Positions 7,941 to 16,414 of a DNA stretch of 44,161 nt are shown piece after piece. Position numbers and translations under genes: made by a program. The notes beneath the pieces are model-generated. The model did not search any database, was not told the DNA's origin, and saw nothing but the letters and a program-made list of their open reading frames with translations. The stretch comes from ZC4RG25 sp041687075. GTDB taxonomy: Bacteria; Pseudomonadota; Alphaproteobacteria; Rhizobiales; Hyphomicrobiaceae. The stretch lies in assembly GCA_041687075.1 (NCBI GenBank), contig JAWLCO010000020.1:1-44161 (forward strand). The letters are read 5' to 3'. How positions within the stretch are numbered: position 1 is the first letter of the stretch; the number at the start of each line of letters is the position of its first letter.

Positions 7941-9035
7941 TCAGCTGTTATCGTAGGATCCGTCCCCGCGCATGAACGCAAGCGTCAGCGCACGCGCTTC
8001 CGGCTCGGAAAATTGCCGCGGCGGTGATTTCATGAAGTAGCTCGACGGGCCAATCAGCGCACCGCCGATGCCGCGATCGAGAGCCAGCTTGGCACACCGG
8101 ACCGCATCGATGACCACGCCGGCGGAATTGGGCGAATCCCAGACTTCGAGCTTCAGCTCCAGATTGAGCGGCACACCGCCGAAAGTGGTCCCTTCGAGCC
8201 GGATATAGGCCCATTTGCGGTCCGTCAGCCAGGGCACGAAATCGCTCGGCCCAACGTGCACGTTTCCGTTTTCGGGTGGGGTCTCGAATTGACTTACCAC
8301 GGATTGCGTTTTCGATATCCGCTTCGATTCGAGCCGCTCCCGCTCGAGCATGTTTTTGAAATCGGAATTGCCGCCGAAATTGAGCTGATATGTTCTATCG
8401 ATCCGAACACCGCGCTCCCGGAACAGATTCGCCAGCACGCGGTGTACGATCGTCGCGCCGACCTGGCTCTTGATGTCATCCCCGACGATCGGCAGGCGTG
8501 CCTCCTCGAAACGCTCACGCCATTTTCGATTGGAGGCCAGGAAGACCGGGACACAGTTCACAAAAGCGCAACCGGCCTCGAGTGCGCATTGGGCGTAGTA
8601 TTCGCTCGCCCGCTGCGCGCCGACCGGAAGGTAGGATACGACGACTTCGGTGCCTGTCCGCCGCAACGCCACCGTAACGTCGACTTCCGGCTCGTCGGAA
8701 ATCTCGATCTCGTCTTTCAGGTACTTGCCTATTCCATCCAGGACTGGCCCGCGGTTAACCATGACACCCGCGGGCGGGACGGCGGCGAACTGGAACGTGT
8801 TATTGGGCGGAGCATAAATCGCATGCGCGACGTCACGGCCTACCTTGGCTGCATTGATGTCGAACGCGGAACTGATCTCGATATCGCCGACGTGATAACC
8901 GCCGACCTCCGCATTCATCAATCCGGGCGGCGGTTCGTTGTCGTTGTAATTGCTATAGTGGGTCAGTCCCTGAACGAATGAGGACGCGCAGTTCCCAACG
9001 CCGACGATCCCCACGCGAATCTTGTTTGCGCACAA
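7941..9035 (-). CDS. ino1: Inositol-3-phosphate synthase, mycobacterial type
   Basis: Converts glucose 6-phosphate to 1L-myo-inositol 1(3)-phosphate using internal NAD redox. The N-terminal Rossmann motif KIRVGIVGVGNCASS, the following segment GLMNAEVGGYHVGDIE, and the later LNFGGNSDFKNM and LKLEVWDSPNSAGVVIDA stretches match the shorter actinobacterial-type enzyme. I prefer TTG 9035: it directly precedes the conserved start, has an ACGGAG box at 9045-9050 with 9-nt spacing, and gives 364 residues. A GTG at 9113 would add 26 unlike residues and lacks a clear ribosome site. It is convergent with deoB and divergent from the small gene at 9266. Free inositol could feed an inositol glycoside in this cluster, or phosphatidylinositol. 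Confidence 0.9.
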   Translation of the reverse strand: MCANKIRVGIVGVGNCASSFVQGLTHYSNYNDNEPPPGLMNAEVGGYHVGDIEISSAFDINAAKVGRDVAHAIYAPPNNTFQFAAVPPAGVMVNRGPVLDGIGKYLKDEIEISDEPEVDVTVALRRTGTEVVVSYLPVGAQRASEYYAQCALEAGCAFVNCVPVFLASNRKWRERFEEARLPIVGDDIKSQVGATIVHRVLANLFRERGVRIDRTYQLNFGGNSDFKNMLERERLESKRISKTQSVVSQFETPPENGNVHVGPSDFVPWLTDRKWAYIRLEGTTFGGVPLNLELKLEVWDSPNSAGVVIDAVRCAKLALDRGIGGALIGPSSYFMKSPPRQFSEPEARALTLAFMRGDGSYDNS

Positions 9036-9265
9036 GGCGGAAAACTCCGTCAACGCGGTTAATCGGGGGCTGCCTGATCTGCTTTGCTCGGCGATTGTGC
9101 CGAAGGAACGCACGAGCGCCCGAATGTGTTCCGAACGGCCTGCCGGAAGCGTAAACCCGGCAATCGATTGCCAGCTTCTTCACTTACCATCTCAACAAGC
9201 GCGGGGAACCAAGCCACCTGCCATGCGTTTTGATGCTCAGGCGACGCATCGGTGTGGAGAGGCAC

Positions 9266-9535
9266 GTGGCACAGGCAAAAACCACAACCGACCATGACGA
9301 AATCCGGAAATGGGCGGAAGCACGCGGTGGCCGCCCCTCCATCGTAAGAACGGACGGTGAAGGCGGTATCCTGCGGATCGATTTCCAGGAGCCGGACGAA
9401 AGCCTGGAAGAAATCTCGTGGGAGGAGTTCTTCCGCATATTCGAAGAAAGAGACCTCGCCTTCCTTTATCAGGAAGAAATTTCAGGTCAGGAAAGCCGAT
9501 TCAACAAGCTCGTCGACCGCAACGCGACCGCGTAA
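9266..9535 (+). CDS. Small conserved protein, branching-enzyme-annotated hypothetical type
   Basis: An acidic 89-residue protein containing DHDEIRKWAEARGG, ILRIDF, LEEISWEEFFRIFEE and LAFLYQEE. From memory, similar short proteins in rhizobia and other proteobacteria are often mislabelled 1,4-alpha-glucan branching enzyme, although they have no glycosidase domain. Function is unknown. The pattern (short basic start, then a strand-helix unit rich in E/D) suggests a small globular cytosolic protein. The start at GTG 9266 has a GGAGAGG box 5 nt upstream; an upstream in-frame start at 9230 gives only basic unlike residues. It is transcribed towards the epimerase gene, 17 bp away, and could be co-transcribed with the right run. 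Confidence 0.7.
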   Translation: MAQAKTTTDHDEIRKWAEARGGRPSIVRTDGEGGILRIDFQEPDESLEEISWEEFFRIFEERDLAFLYQEEISGQESRFNKLVDRNATA

Positions 9536-9552
9536 GACGAGAGACCGAGCAC

Positions 9553-10671
9553 ATGTCCGACAGAGTTCTGATCACCGGGGGCGGTGGCTTCATCGGGCGT
9601 CATCTCGCGCGAGCACTCCTCGAGCGAGGCGCCGAAGTCCGCATCCTCGACAATCTCAATGAACAGGTGCATGGCCGGACCGCGAGCGCGCAGGTCCTAG
9701 GCCCTGATGTGGAGGCGATCATCGGCGACATCCGGGATGCCGCGGTCGTAAGGCGCGCCCTCAAGCAAGCGGACAAGGTGGTGCACCTGGCGGCCGAGGT
9801 CGGCGTCGGCCAGAGCATGTACGCCGTCGAGCGCTACGTCAGCGCCAACGACTGCGGGACCGCCGTGCTCATGGAAGCGCTGATCGACAATCCGGTCGAG
9901 CGTATCGTCGTCGCGTCGTCCATGAGCATCTACGGCGAAGGCCTTTACCGGGATAGCGCAGGCAATCTGATCGAAGACATGCCGAAACTCGTGCGCCGTA
10001 TGAACGGCAGCGCGGGGTGGGATCCCGTCGACAGCCACGGCCGGCCGCTTACTCCGGTGCCGACGCCGGAATGGAAGCGGCCGAGCCTGGCGTCGGTGTA
10101 TGCGCTCACGAAATTCGCCCAGGAGCGGCTGGTGATGCTCATGGCGGCCGCCTACGGCATGGGCGCCGTGGGGCTACGGCTGTTCAACGTCTACGGCTCG
10201 GGCCAGGCGCTTTCAAATCCCTATACCGGCGTGCTCGCCATCTTTGCGTCGCGGCTGCTCAACGGGCGCAGCCCCATCCTCTTCGAGGACGGCGAGCAGC
10301 GGCGGGATTTCGTCCACGTCGGCGACATCGCGCGCGCGTTCGTGCTGGCGCTGGAGCATCCGAACGCTCCGGGCAACATCTACAACGTCGGCAGCGGCGA
10401 GCATCGCTCGATTTCCGACGTGGCGGAACTGCTCGCAGCGGCCATGGGGCGCAGCGGCATCGAGCCGGAAATCACCGGCAAGGCCCGGGCCGGCGACATC
10501 CGCCACTGCTTCGCGGACGTCACCAAGATCCGCAACGAGCTCGGGTTCGTGCCGCAGGCGAACTTCGCCGACGGCCTGATGGAGCTCGCACGCTGGGTCG
10601 CGAGCCAGGAGGCTCAGGACCGTGTGCAAAAGGCCCGGGAGGAATTGGAACAGCGAGGCCTGGTAGCATGA
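9553..10671 (+). CDS. NAD-dependent epimerase, dTDP-L-rhamnose 4-epimerase-like
   Basis: An extended short-chain dehydrogenase of 372 residues. It has the Rossmann GGGGFIG motif, the SSMSIYGEG active-site serine region, the YALTK catalytic Tyr-Lys pair and LRLFNVYGSGQ. The segment WDPVDSHGRPLTPVPTPEW sits where dTDP-L-rhamnose 4-epimerases carry an insert with two CxxC-like pairs; here the cysteines are absent. It probably epimerises or otherwise modifies an NDP-hexose. ATG 9553 begins at the Rossmann strand. The stop overlaps the next ATG by 4 bp. Exact substrate is uncertain, and a UDP-glucose 4-epimerase-like activity is an alternative. Confidence 0.8.
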   Translation: MSDRVLITGGGGFIGRHLARALLERGAEVRILDNLNEQVHGRTASAQVLGPDVEAIIGDIRDAAVVRRALKQADKVVHLAAEVGVGQSMYAVERYVSANDCGTAVLMEALIDNPVERIVVASSMSIYGEGLYRDSAGNLIEDMPKLVRRMNGSAGWDPVDSHGRPLTPVPTPEWKRPSLASVYALTKFAQERLVMLMAAAYGMGAVGLRLFNVYGSGQALSNPYTGVLAIFASRLLNGRSPILFEDGEQRRDFVHVGDIARAFVLALEHPNAPGNIYNVGSGEHRSISDVAELLAAAMGRSGIEPEITGKARAGDIRHCFADVTKIRNELGFVPQANFADGLMELARWVASQEAQDRVQKAREELEQRGLVA

Positions 10672-11786
10672 CCGCGGACGGGTTCATCCGGGGACCGAAA
10701 CGGCCGGGCTCGGCTGCCCGCCGGCCCATTCTCGTGACGGGCGGCGCCGGATTCATCGGCTGCAATCTGGCCGATCGTCTGGCGCGCGATGGTCATGACG
10801 TGCTCGTCTTCGACGCACTGGTGCGGCCGGGCGTCGATGCCAATCTGGCCTGGCTGAAGGAGCGTCATCCACAGCGGATTTCCGCCGTCATCGCCGATGT
10901 CCGTGACGAGACGGCGGTCGCAGCGGCCGCCCGCGAGGCAAGCGCGGTGTTTCATCTCGCCGCTCAGGTAGCCGTCACCACCAGCCTCGACGATCCGTGC
11001 CGCGATTTCGATATCAACGTCCGCGGCACGCTGCTGCTGCTCGAAGCCTTGCGCCAGAGGCGCGATCGCATTCCGTTCATCTTTGCCAGCACGAACAAGG
11101 TTTATGGCGACCTCGGCCATCTGGAGCTGGAGCGCGCGGGCGATGCCTATCTGCCGCGCGAGACCTACACGCGCATGCACGGGATCGATGAGGATCAGCC
11201 GCTGTCGCTGCACACGCCTTACGGCTGCTCGAAGGGTGCGGCCGACCAGTACGTCCTCGACTACGCCCGCAGCTTCGACCTGCCGACGATCGTGATGCGC
11301 ATGAGCTGCATCTATGGACCGCGCCAGCTTGGGACCGAGGATCAGGGCTGGATCGCGCACTTCGTGCGATCGGCGCTGACCGGCGATTCCGTCACCATCT
11401 ACGGCGACGGCTGCCAGGTTCGCGATCTCTTGCACGTCGACGATGCGGTCGAAGCATATCTCGCTGCGTGGCGCCGCATCGCTGTCGCCCGCGGCAACGC
11501 TTTCAACCTGGGCGGAGGCCCTGCCAATACGGCAAGCCTGCTGCAGGTGGTTTCCGAGATCGGCGCGTTCACCGGGCGGCCGCTCGAGATCACCTTCGCG
11601 GACTGGCGCGCCAGCGATCAGCGCTACTACGTCTCCGATACCCGCAGAGCAGCCCGGATGCTGGAGCTGGCCGAGCCCCGCGACTGGCGGGACGGACTGC
11701 AGCACCTCTGCCGCTGGATGGAGGCGGCGCTGTCGGCGTCGCGTGGCACGCGTCCGGTCCCGATGGAGGCTGCGGAACTGTCATGA
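10668..11786 (+). CDS. NAD-dependent epimerase, CDP-paratose 2-epimerase-like
   Basis: An extended SDR of 372 residues. After a short basic leader it has LVTGGAGFIGCNLAD (NAD binding). The combination STNKVYGD, TPYGCSKGAADQYVLDYA (catalytic Tyr-Lys) and RQLGTEDQGWIAHF is the pattern of CDP-paratose 2-epimerase (RfbE) and close relatives. That enzyme makes CDP-tyvelose in O-antigen pathways. No CDP-glucose synthase or dehydratase is in the window, so the true substrate may be another NDP-sugar. ATG 10668 overlaps the preceding stop by 4 bp, and its own stop overlaps the radical SAM start by 4 bp, so all three are translationally coupled. Confidence 0.82.
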   Translation: MTADGFIRGPKRPGSAARRPILVTGGAGFIGCNLADRLARDGHDVLVFDALVRPGVDANLAWLKERHPQRISAVIADVRDETAVAAAAREASAVFHLAAQVAVTTSLDDPCRDFDINVRGTLLLLEALRQRRDRIPFIFASTNKVYGDLGHLELERAGDAYLPRETYTRMHGIDEDQPLSLHTPYGCSKGAADQYVLDYARSFDLPTIVMRMSCIYGPRQLGTEDQGWIAHFVRSALTGDSVTIYGDGCQVRDLLHVDDAVEAYLAAWRRIAVARGNAFNLGGGPANTASLLQVVSEIGAFTGRPLEITFADWRASDQRYYVSDTRRAARMLELAEPRDWRDGLQHLCRWMEAALSASRGTRPVPMEAAELS

Positions 11787-13075
11787 GGGTCGCACTCGTC
11801 AATCCACCGTGGCGGTTCGAGAACAGCATCTACTTCGGCTGCCGCGCGCCGCACCTGCCGCTCGAGCTCGGTTACACGAAGGCGCTGCTCGAAAACGCAG
11901 GGCACGACGTGCTGATGCTCGATGGTCACCTCTGTGGTGAGAGCAGCGAGTCACTGGCCGACAACGTGGCCGCCTTCGGGCCCGAAATGACGGTCGTGAC
12001 CACGGCGCCGAGCTATCTTTTCTGGCGGTGTGCACAGCCCGAGCTGCGCGTTCCGAGGGAATTCCTGCTGGCGCTTGGCCGGCGTGGCGGACGGACGATC
12101 GCCGTCGGGCCGCACAGCTCGGCGACGCCTGGAACAGTTCTGCGCAAGCTCGGCGTCGACGCCGTCGTGCTCGGCGAGTGCGAGGAAATCGTCGCGACTC
12201 TCGCCGAGACGCATTCGCTCGCAGACGTTCCCTCGATTGCTTATCGCGAGGACGGCGAGGTCAAGATCAACGGGCGGCCACACGCGGCAAGGTTCAGCGA
12301 TTTCCCACCATTGCGCTGGCCGGACAGCTGGATCAGGCGCCACCATCATCACCACCATCGCTTCGAGCGGCAGCCCGACGGCCCGGGCGCCGAGGTGGAA
12401 GCCTCCCGCGGCTGTCCCTATTCCTGCACGTTCTGCGCCAAGATGGACTTCCGCGACCGCTATCGTAAGCGCGATCTCGCCCTCCTGCTCAAGGAGATCG
12501 ACGGCCTGATCGCCCAGGGCGTCACGTATCTCTATTTCATCGACGAGATCTTCCTGCCCAACGCCGAGCTGCTTGATGCGATCACGGCGCGGGACATCCG
12601 CTTCGGGATCCAGACCCGGATCGACCTCTGGAAACCGGACATGCTCGATGCGCTCGGGTGCGCCGGCTGCGTCTCTATCGAAGCGGGCGTCGAAAGCCTC
12701 AGCCCGGAGGGCCGGGATGCGCTGGCCAAGCGCTGCCGAATGTCGACCAATGAGCTTGCCGATCGCCTGATTCATGCCCGCCGCACCATTCCCTTCGTGC
12801 AGGCCAATCTCATCAAGGTGGCCGGCGACGATGCCGCACAGATCGCCGAATGGCGTGCAAAACTCGAACGACACGGGGTGTGGGCGAACGATCCGGTGCC
12901 GCTCTACCCCTATCCGAGCTCACCCGATTACTACCGGCTCTGGGGGAAGCCCGATGACCACGCGTGGGAGCGTGCGCACGCCCACTATCTCGCCCAGTTC
13001 ACTGAATTCAGCGACATCCAGGATGAGCGGCCGCGCCCCCTTTCCGAATTGGAGGCCACATGCTGCCGGAGCTGA
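11783..13075 (+). CDS. B12-binding-domain radical SAM enzyme with natural His6 run
   Basis: A 430-residue protein. The N-terminal 150 residues look like a cobalamin-binding Rossmann domain (VALVNPPW, LPLELGYTKALLENAGHDV, VGPHSSATPG, VVLGECEE) without a DxHxxG ligand motif. The radical SAM domain has the 4Fe-4S motif C-x3-C-x2-C at Cys211, Cys215 and Cys218 (CPYSCTFC). Just before it, residues 187-192 are six consecutive histidines within WIRRHHHHHHRF, encoded at 12341-12358 by mixed CAC/CAT codons. Class B radical SAM enzymes do C-methylation, ring contraction or other carbon chemistry. Here a sugar, cyclitol or lipid-linked substrate is likely. It is coupled to the epimerase upstream and overlaps the next gene by 16 bp. 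Confidence 0.85.
   Translation: MRVALVNPPWRFENSIYFGCRAPHLPLELGYTKALLENAGHDVLMLDGHLCGESSESLADNVAAFGPEMTVVTTAPSYLFWRCAQPELRVPREFLLALGRRGGRTIAVGPHSSATPGTVLRKLGVDAVVLGECEEIVATLAETHSLADVPSIAYREDGEVKINGRPHAARFSDFPPLRWPDSWIRRHHHHHHRFERQPDGPGAEVEASRGCPYSCTFCAKMDFRDRYRKRDLALLLKEIDGLIAQGVTYLYFIDEIFLPNAELLDAITARDIRFGIQTRIDLWKPDMLDALGCAGCVSIEAGVESLSPEGRDALAKRCRMSTNELADRLIHARRTIPFVQANLIKVAGDDAAQIAEWRAKLERHGVWANDPVPLYPYPSSPDYYRLWGKPDDHAWERAHAHYLAQFTEFSDIQDERPRPLSELEATCCRS
12341..12358 (+). other. Natural hexahistidine codon run inside the radical SAM gene
   Basis: Codons CAC CAT CAT CAC CAC CAT encode six histidines flanked by two arginines before and one after. Both synonymous codons are used, so it is not a simple trinucleotide slippage tract. 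It lies about 19 residues before the first cluster cysteine and could bind a metal ion or contact phosphate. Confidence 0.95.
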
Positions 13076-14214
13076 CACAGTTGCAGACACTGCGCGTATT
13101 CATGACTGCCGATGCGGTGGGTGGCGTCTGGCAGTACGCGCTCGATCTTGCCCAGGGCCTCAGGGCCTATGACACCGACACGACACTGTGCGTGCTGGGG
13201 CCCCGGCCGCAGCCGGAGCAGTTGGCCGCCGCGAAGCGGATTCCCGGCCTGCGTCTCAATTGCCTCGATCTGCCGCTCGACTGGACGGCGTCGAATCCTG
13301 AGGACGTGCTCGACACGGCAGCCGCGGTCGTCAATGCGGCCGAGGAGGACGGAAGTGACATCGTCCACCTCAACAGCCCGGCGCTCGCCGCAGGTCCAGG
13401 CTTCCCCACGCCGGTGGTCACCGTCTGTCACTCGTGCATGGCGACGTGGTGGCAGGCCGTGCGCAAGAAGCCCCTGTCGCGCCAGTTCCGCTGGCACCGG
13501 GACCTCGTTGCGCAGGCCCTCGGAAACGCGGACGCGATTGTTGCGCCGAGCAACGCGTTCGCTCGCGCCATCGCTGAAACCTATCACCTGCCGAATGCGC
13601 CAACCGTCGTCTACAACGGCCGCCGGCCCTGCGTACGGGAGGCCCTGCCGGAGGGCGGGATCAGCATCCCCGACGAGCCGTTCGCCTTCACCGCCGGCCG
13701 GCTCTGGGACGAAGGCAAGAACCTGCGCACGCTCGATGAAGCCGCCGAGCAGCTCTCGATTCCGGTTTTCGCCGCCGGTCCGGTGAAAGGTCCTAACCGC
13801 GCGAGCATCAAGTTCAGCCATCTGCGCCCGCTCGGCAAGCTCAGCGACGGGCATCTGGCCGAATGGCTTTGTGCCAAGCCCATCTTCGTGTCGACAGCCC
13901 GTTACGAGCCGTTCGGGCTCGCGGTGCTGGAGGCGGCCGAGGCGGGCTGCCCGCTCGTGCTCTCAGATATTCCAACATTCCGCGAGTTGTGGGACGGGGC
14001 TGCCTCATTCGTTCCGCCCAACGACGCAGGCGCCGTCGCTGCTGCCGTCGAGAAGCTTGCCACTGATGCGCGCGAGCGGACGCTCTACGCTTCTGCTGCC
14101 CGCAGGCGCGCGCGCCGGTACACCGCCGAGGTGATGGCTGCGAAGGTTCGGGCTATCTACGGCGGCCTGTTATCGAAAAGGCGCCGGCGTGCCGTCAACG
14201 AGGTCCTGGCATGA
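13060..14214 (+). CDS. GT4-family glycosyltransferase
   Basis: A GT-B glycosyltransferase of 384 residues. The N-terminal domain has LRVFMTADAVGGVWQYALDLAQGL, an acceptor-domain glycine-rich loop. The C-terminal donor domain has FAFTAGRLWDEGKNL and STARYEPFGLAVLEAAEAGCPLVLSD, the E-x7-E signature with EPFGL. It should transfer a sugar to a cytosolic or membrane-associated acceptor. ATG 13060 has a GGAGG box at 13051-13055 and starts 16 bp inside the radical SAM gene. The stop overlaps the next ATG by 4 bp. It is distinct from the GT4 at 3667, so at least two different GT4 transfers are expected. Confidence 0.86.
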   Translation: MLPELTQLQTLRVFMTADAVGGVWQYALDLAQGLRAYDTDTTLCVLGPRPQPEQLAAAKRIPGLRLNCLDLPLDWTASNPEDVLDTAAAVVNAAEEDGSDIVHLNSPALAAGPGFPTPVVTVCHSCMATWWQAVRKKPLSRQFRWHRDLVAQALGNADAIVAPSNAFARAIAETYHLPNAPTVVYNGRRPCVREALPEGGISIPDEPFAFTAGRLWDEGKNLRTLDEAAEQLSIPVFAAGPVKGPNRASIKFSHLRPLGKLSDGHLAEWLCAKPIFVSTARYEPFGLAVLEAAEAGCPLVLSDIPTFRELWDGAASFVPPNDAGAVAAAVEKLATDARERTLYASAARRRARRYTAEVMAAKVRAIYGGLLSKRRRRAVNEVLA

Positions 14215-15320
14215 GGCTCGTGTATTTCACGCACTCGCTTGCCTCCTGCTGGAATAATGGAAACGCGCATTTTCTCCGTGGCGTTCTGCGCGAATTGATC
14301 GCGCTAGGACACGAGGCGATTGCGTTTCAGCCGCGCACCGGCTGGAGCCTCGATAATCTGATAAAGGACCATGGACCAGGCGCGCTCGACGCGTTTCGAG
14401 CTGCGTATCCGGAATTGAAGCCTGTCGATTACGATCCTGACATCGACCTCGAAGCGTGCGTTGCCGGGGCGGATATCGTCATCGTTCACGAATGGAACGA
14501 GCCCTGGCTGGTAAGTAAGCTCGGACGGCTGAGGGCGGACCGCGGCCATTTTGCCCTGCTCTTCCACGATACGCACCATCGGGCCGTCAGCGATCCCGGT
14601 GCGATCGGCAGCTTCAACCTCGACGGTTACGATGCGGTGCTCGCATTCGGCGAGGCGCTGGCGGAAGTTTATCGCCGGCGCGGCTGGGGCCCGCGGGTGC
14701 ACGTCTGGCATGAGGCCGCCGATACGAAACTGTTCCGTCCACCTCTCGAGGCAACGGAACGCAAGGGCCTCGTCTGGATCGGCAATTGGGGCGATGACGA
14801 ACGGTCCGGTGAGATCACCGAATTTCTCCTCCGGCCCGCAGCCAAAACCAACCTTTCACTCGATATCTACGGCGTCCGTTATCCCGGTGCCGCGCTCGCC
14901 ACCCTGAAAGAATACGGCGCACGCTTTCGCGGCTGGTTACCGAATGCGCTGGCTCCGTCCGTCTTCGGCCGGCACATGGCCACCGTGCACGTTCCGCGGC
15001 GGCTCTATGCCGACCAGTTGCCCGGCATTCCAACCATTCGCGTTTTCGAGGCGTTGGCGTGCGGCATTCCGCTGGTTTCGGCCCCGTGGAACGATGCTGA
15101 AGGGCTGTTCCGTCCGGGCAGCGATTTCCTGATGGCCCGAAATCCCGAAGAATTGGCGCAACACCTCGTTGCACTGAAACGCGACGCTGGCTTGCGCCGC
15201 TCATTGGCTGCGCACGGACTCGACACCATTCTGGCACGACATACCTGCCGTCACAGGGTGAAGCAGCTCCTCGAGATCATCGGAGAAATCCGCGCCGAGC
15301 CGGCGGAGGTGGCGGCATGA
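14211..15320 (+). CDS. CgeB-like glycosyltransferase, first of three in tandem
   Basis: A 369-residue protein of the CgeB/YkvP-type glycosyltransferase group. The N-terminal half has VYFTHSLASCWNNGNAHFLRGVL and a middle acceptor-domain strand HFALLFHDTHHRAV. The C-terminal donor-like half has RGWLPNALAPSVFGRHM and IPTIRVFEALACGIPLVSAPW, the conserved FEALA.G segment of the family. Probably a GT-B enzyme acting on an NDP-sugar in the cytosol. It overlaps both neighbours by 4 bp (ATGA). It is the most divergent of the three tandem paralogues. Confidence 0.75.
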   Translation: MRLVYFTHSLASCWNNGNAHFLRGVLRELIALGHEAIAFQPRTGWSLDNLIKDHGPGALDAFRAAYPELKPVDYDPDIDLEACVAGADIVIVHEWNEPWLVSKLGRLRADRGHFALLFHDTHHRAVSDPGAIGSFNLDGYDAVLAFGEALAEVYRRRGWGPRVHVWHEAADTKLFRPPLEATERKGLVWIGNWGDDERSGEITEFLLRPAAKTNLSLDIYGVRYPGAALATLKEYGARFRGWLPNALAPSVFGRHMATVHVPRRLYADQLPGIPTIRVFEALACGIPLVSAPWNDAEGLFRPGSDFLMARNPEELAQHLVALKRDAGLRRSLAAHGLDTILARHTCRHRVKQLLEIIGEIRAEPAEVAA

Positions 15321-16414
15321 AGGTCGCCTTCTATGGCTCGAGCCTGCTGTCCTCCTATTGGAACGGCGCCGCCACGTACTACAGGGGCCTGCTCGCGGCG
15401 CTCGCCCGGCGCGGCTACCAGATCACGTTCTACGAGCCCGACGCGTTCGAGCGCCAGCAGCACCGGGACATCGATCCGCCGGACTGGGCGACTTCCCGCG
15501 TCTACCCGGCAACCGCGCAGGGGCTCACCGCCGTGCTGACGGAAGCCCGATCGGCAGATGTAGTGGTAAAGGCGAGCGGTGTCGGCGTGTTCGACGACGA
15601 GTTGCTCGCCGGCATCATGCGCGAGGCACGTCCCGACGCCATCCGCATCTTCTGGGACGTGGACGCCCCTGCCACGATCGCCGAGCTCAGCCGTAATCCG
15701 GATCATCCGCTCAGACGTGCGCTGCCGCGTCTGGATGCCGTGCTCACATACGGCGGCGGTCCCCCGGTGGTCTCGAGCTATCTCGAGCTCGGGGCGCAGT
15801 TTGCCGAGCCAATCTACAATGCACTCGATCCCACGACGCATCATCCGGTGCTGCCGGACCCGCGTTTCTCGGCCGACCTCGCGTTTCTCGGAAATCGCCT
15901 GCCCGACCGGGAGGCGCGCGTGGCAGAGTTCTTTCTGTCACCGGCGCGATCCCTTCCATCAAGGCAGTTCCTGATGGGCGGTAACGGCTGGGAGCCGCAT
16001 CAGCTTCCTCCCAACGTGCGCCATCTGGGGCACGTCTATTGCCGCGACCACAACGCGTTCAATGCAACGCCGCTCGCCGTGCTCAATATCGCGCGGGACA
16101 GCATGGCGGCCGTCGGCTTTTCTCCGGCAACACGCGTCTTCGAAGCTGCGGGAGCCGGAGCGTGCATCATTACAGACGCCTGGGAAGGCCTCGAGTTGTT
16201 CCTGACACCTGGCGAGGAAATCCTGGTCGCACGCGACGGCAAGGACGTCGCCGCTCATGTCGAAACATTGACCGCCGACCGGGCGCACGAGATCGGCCGT
16301 GCCGCACTCGCCCGCATCACGGCAGAGCACACCTACGAGCTGCGAGGCGCGCAGGTCGACGCGATCCTGCGCCGGATCGCCTCCGAGAAAACTGCGAACG
16401 GGAGACGGATGTGA
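15317..16414 (+). CDS. CgeB-like glycosyltransferase, second of three in tandem
   Basis: A 365-residue paralogue of the flanking genes. It starts VAFYGSSLLSSYWNGAATYY and has IRIFWDVDAPATIAEL, which corresponds to the FYDIDTPVTLAAL segment of the next gene. The C-terminal donor domain holds SPATRVFEAAGAGACIITDAW and the acidic EGLELFLTPGEEIL stretch. The family is GT-B. It overlaps the preceding gene by 4 bp (ATGA) and the following gene by 4 bp (GTGA). The two closely similar copies suggest recent duplication and sequential sugar additions, or donors that differ slightly. Confidence 0.76.
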   Translation: MKVAFYGSSLLSSYWNGAATYYRGLLAALARRGYQITFYEPDAFERQQHRDIDPPDWATSRVYPATAQGLTAVLTEARSADVVVKASGVGVFDDELLAGIMREARPDAIRIFWDVDAPATIAELSRNPDHPLRRALPRLDAVLTYGGGPPVVSSYLELGAQFAEPIYNALDPTTHHPVLPDPRFSADLAFLGNRLPDREARVAEFFLSPARSLPSRQFLMGGNGWEPHQLPPNVRHLGHVYCRDHNAFNATPLAVLNIARDSMAAVGFSPATRVFEAAGAGACIITDAWEGLELFLTPGEEILVARDGKDVAAHVETLTADRAHEIGRAALARITAEHTYELRGAQVDAILRRIASEKTANGRRM

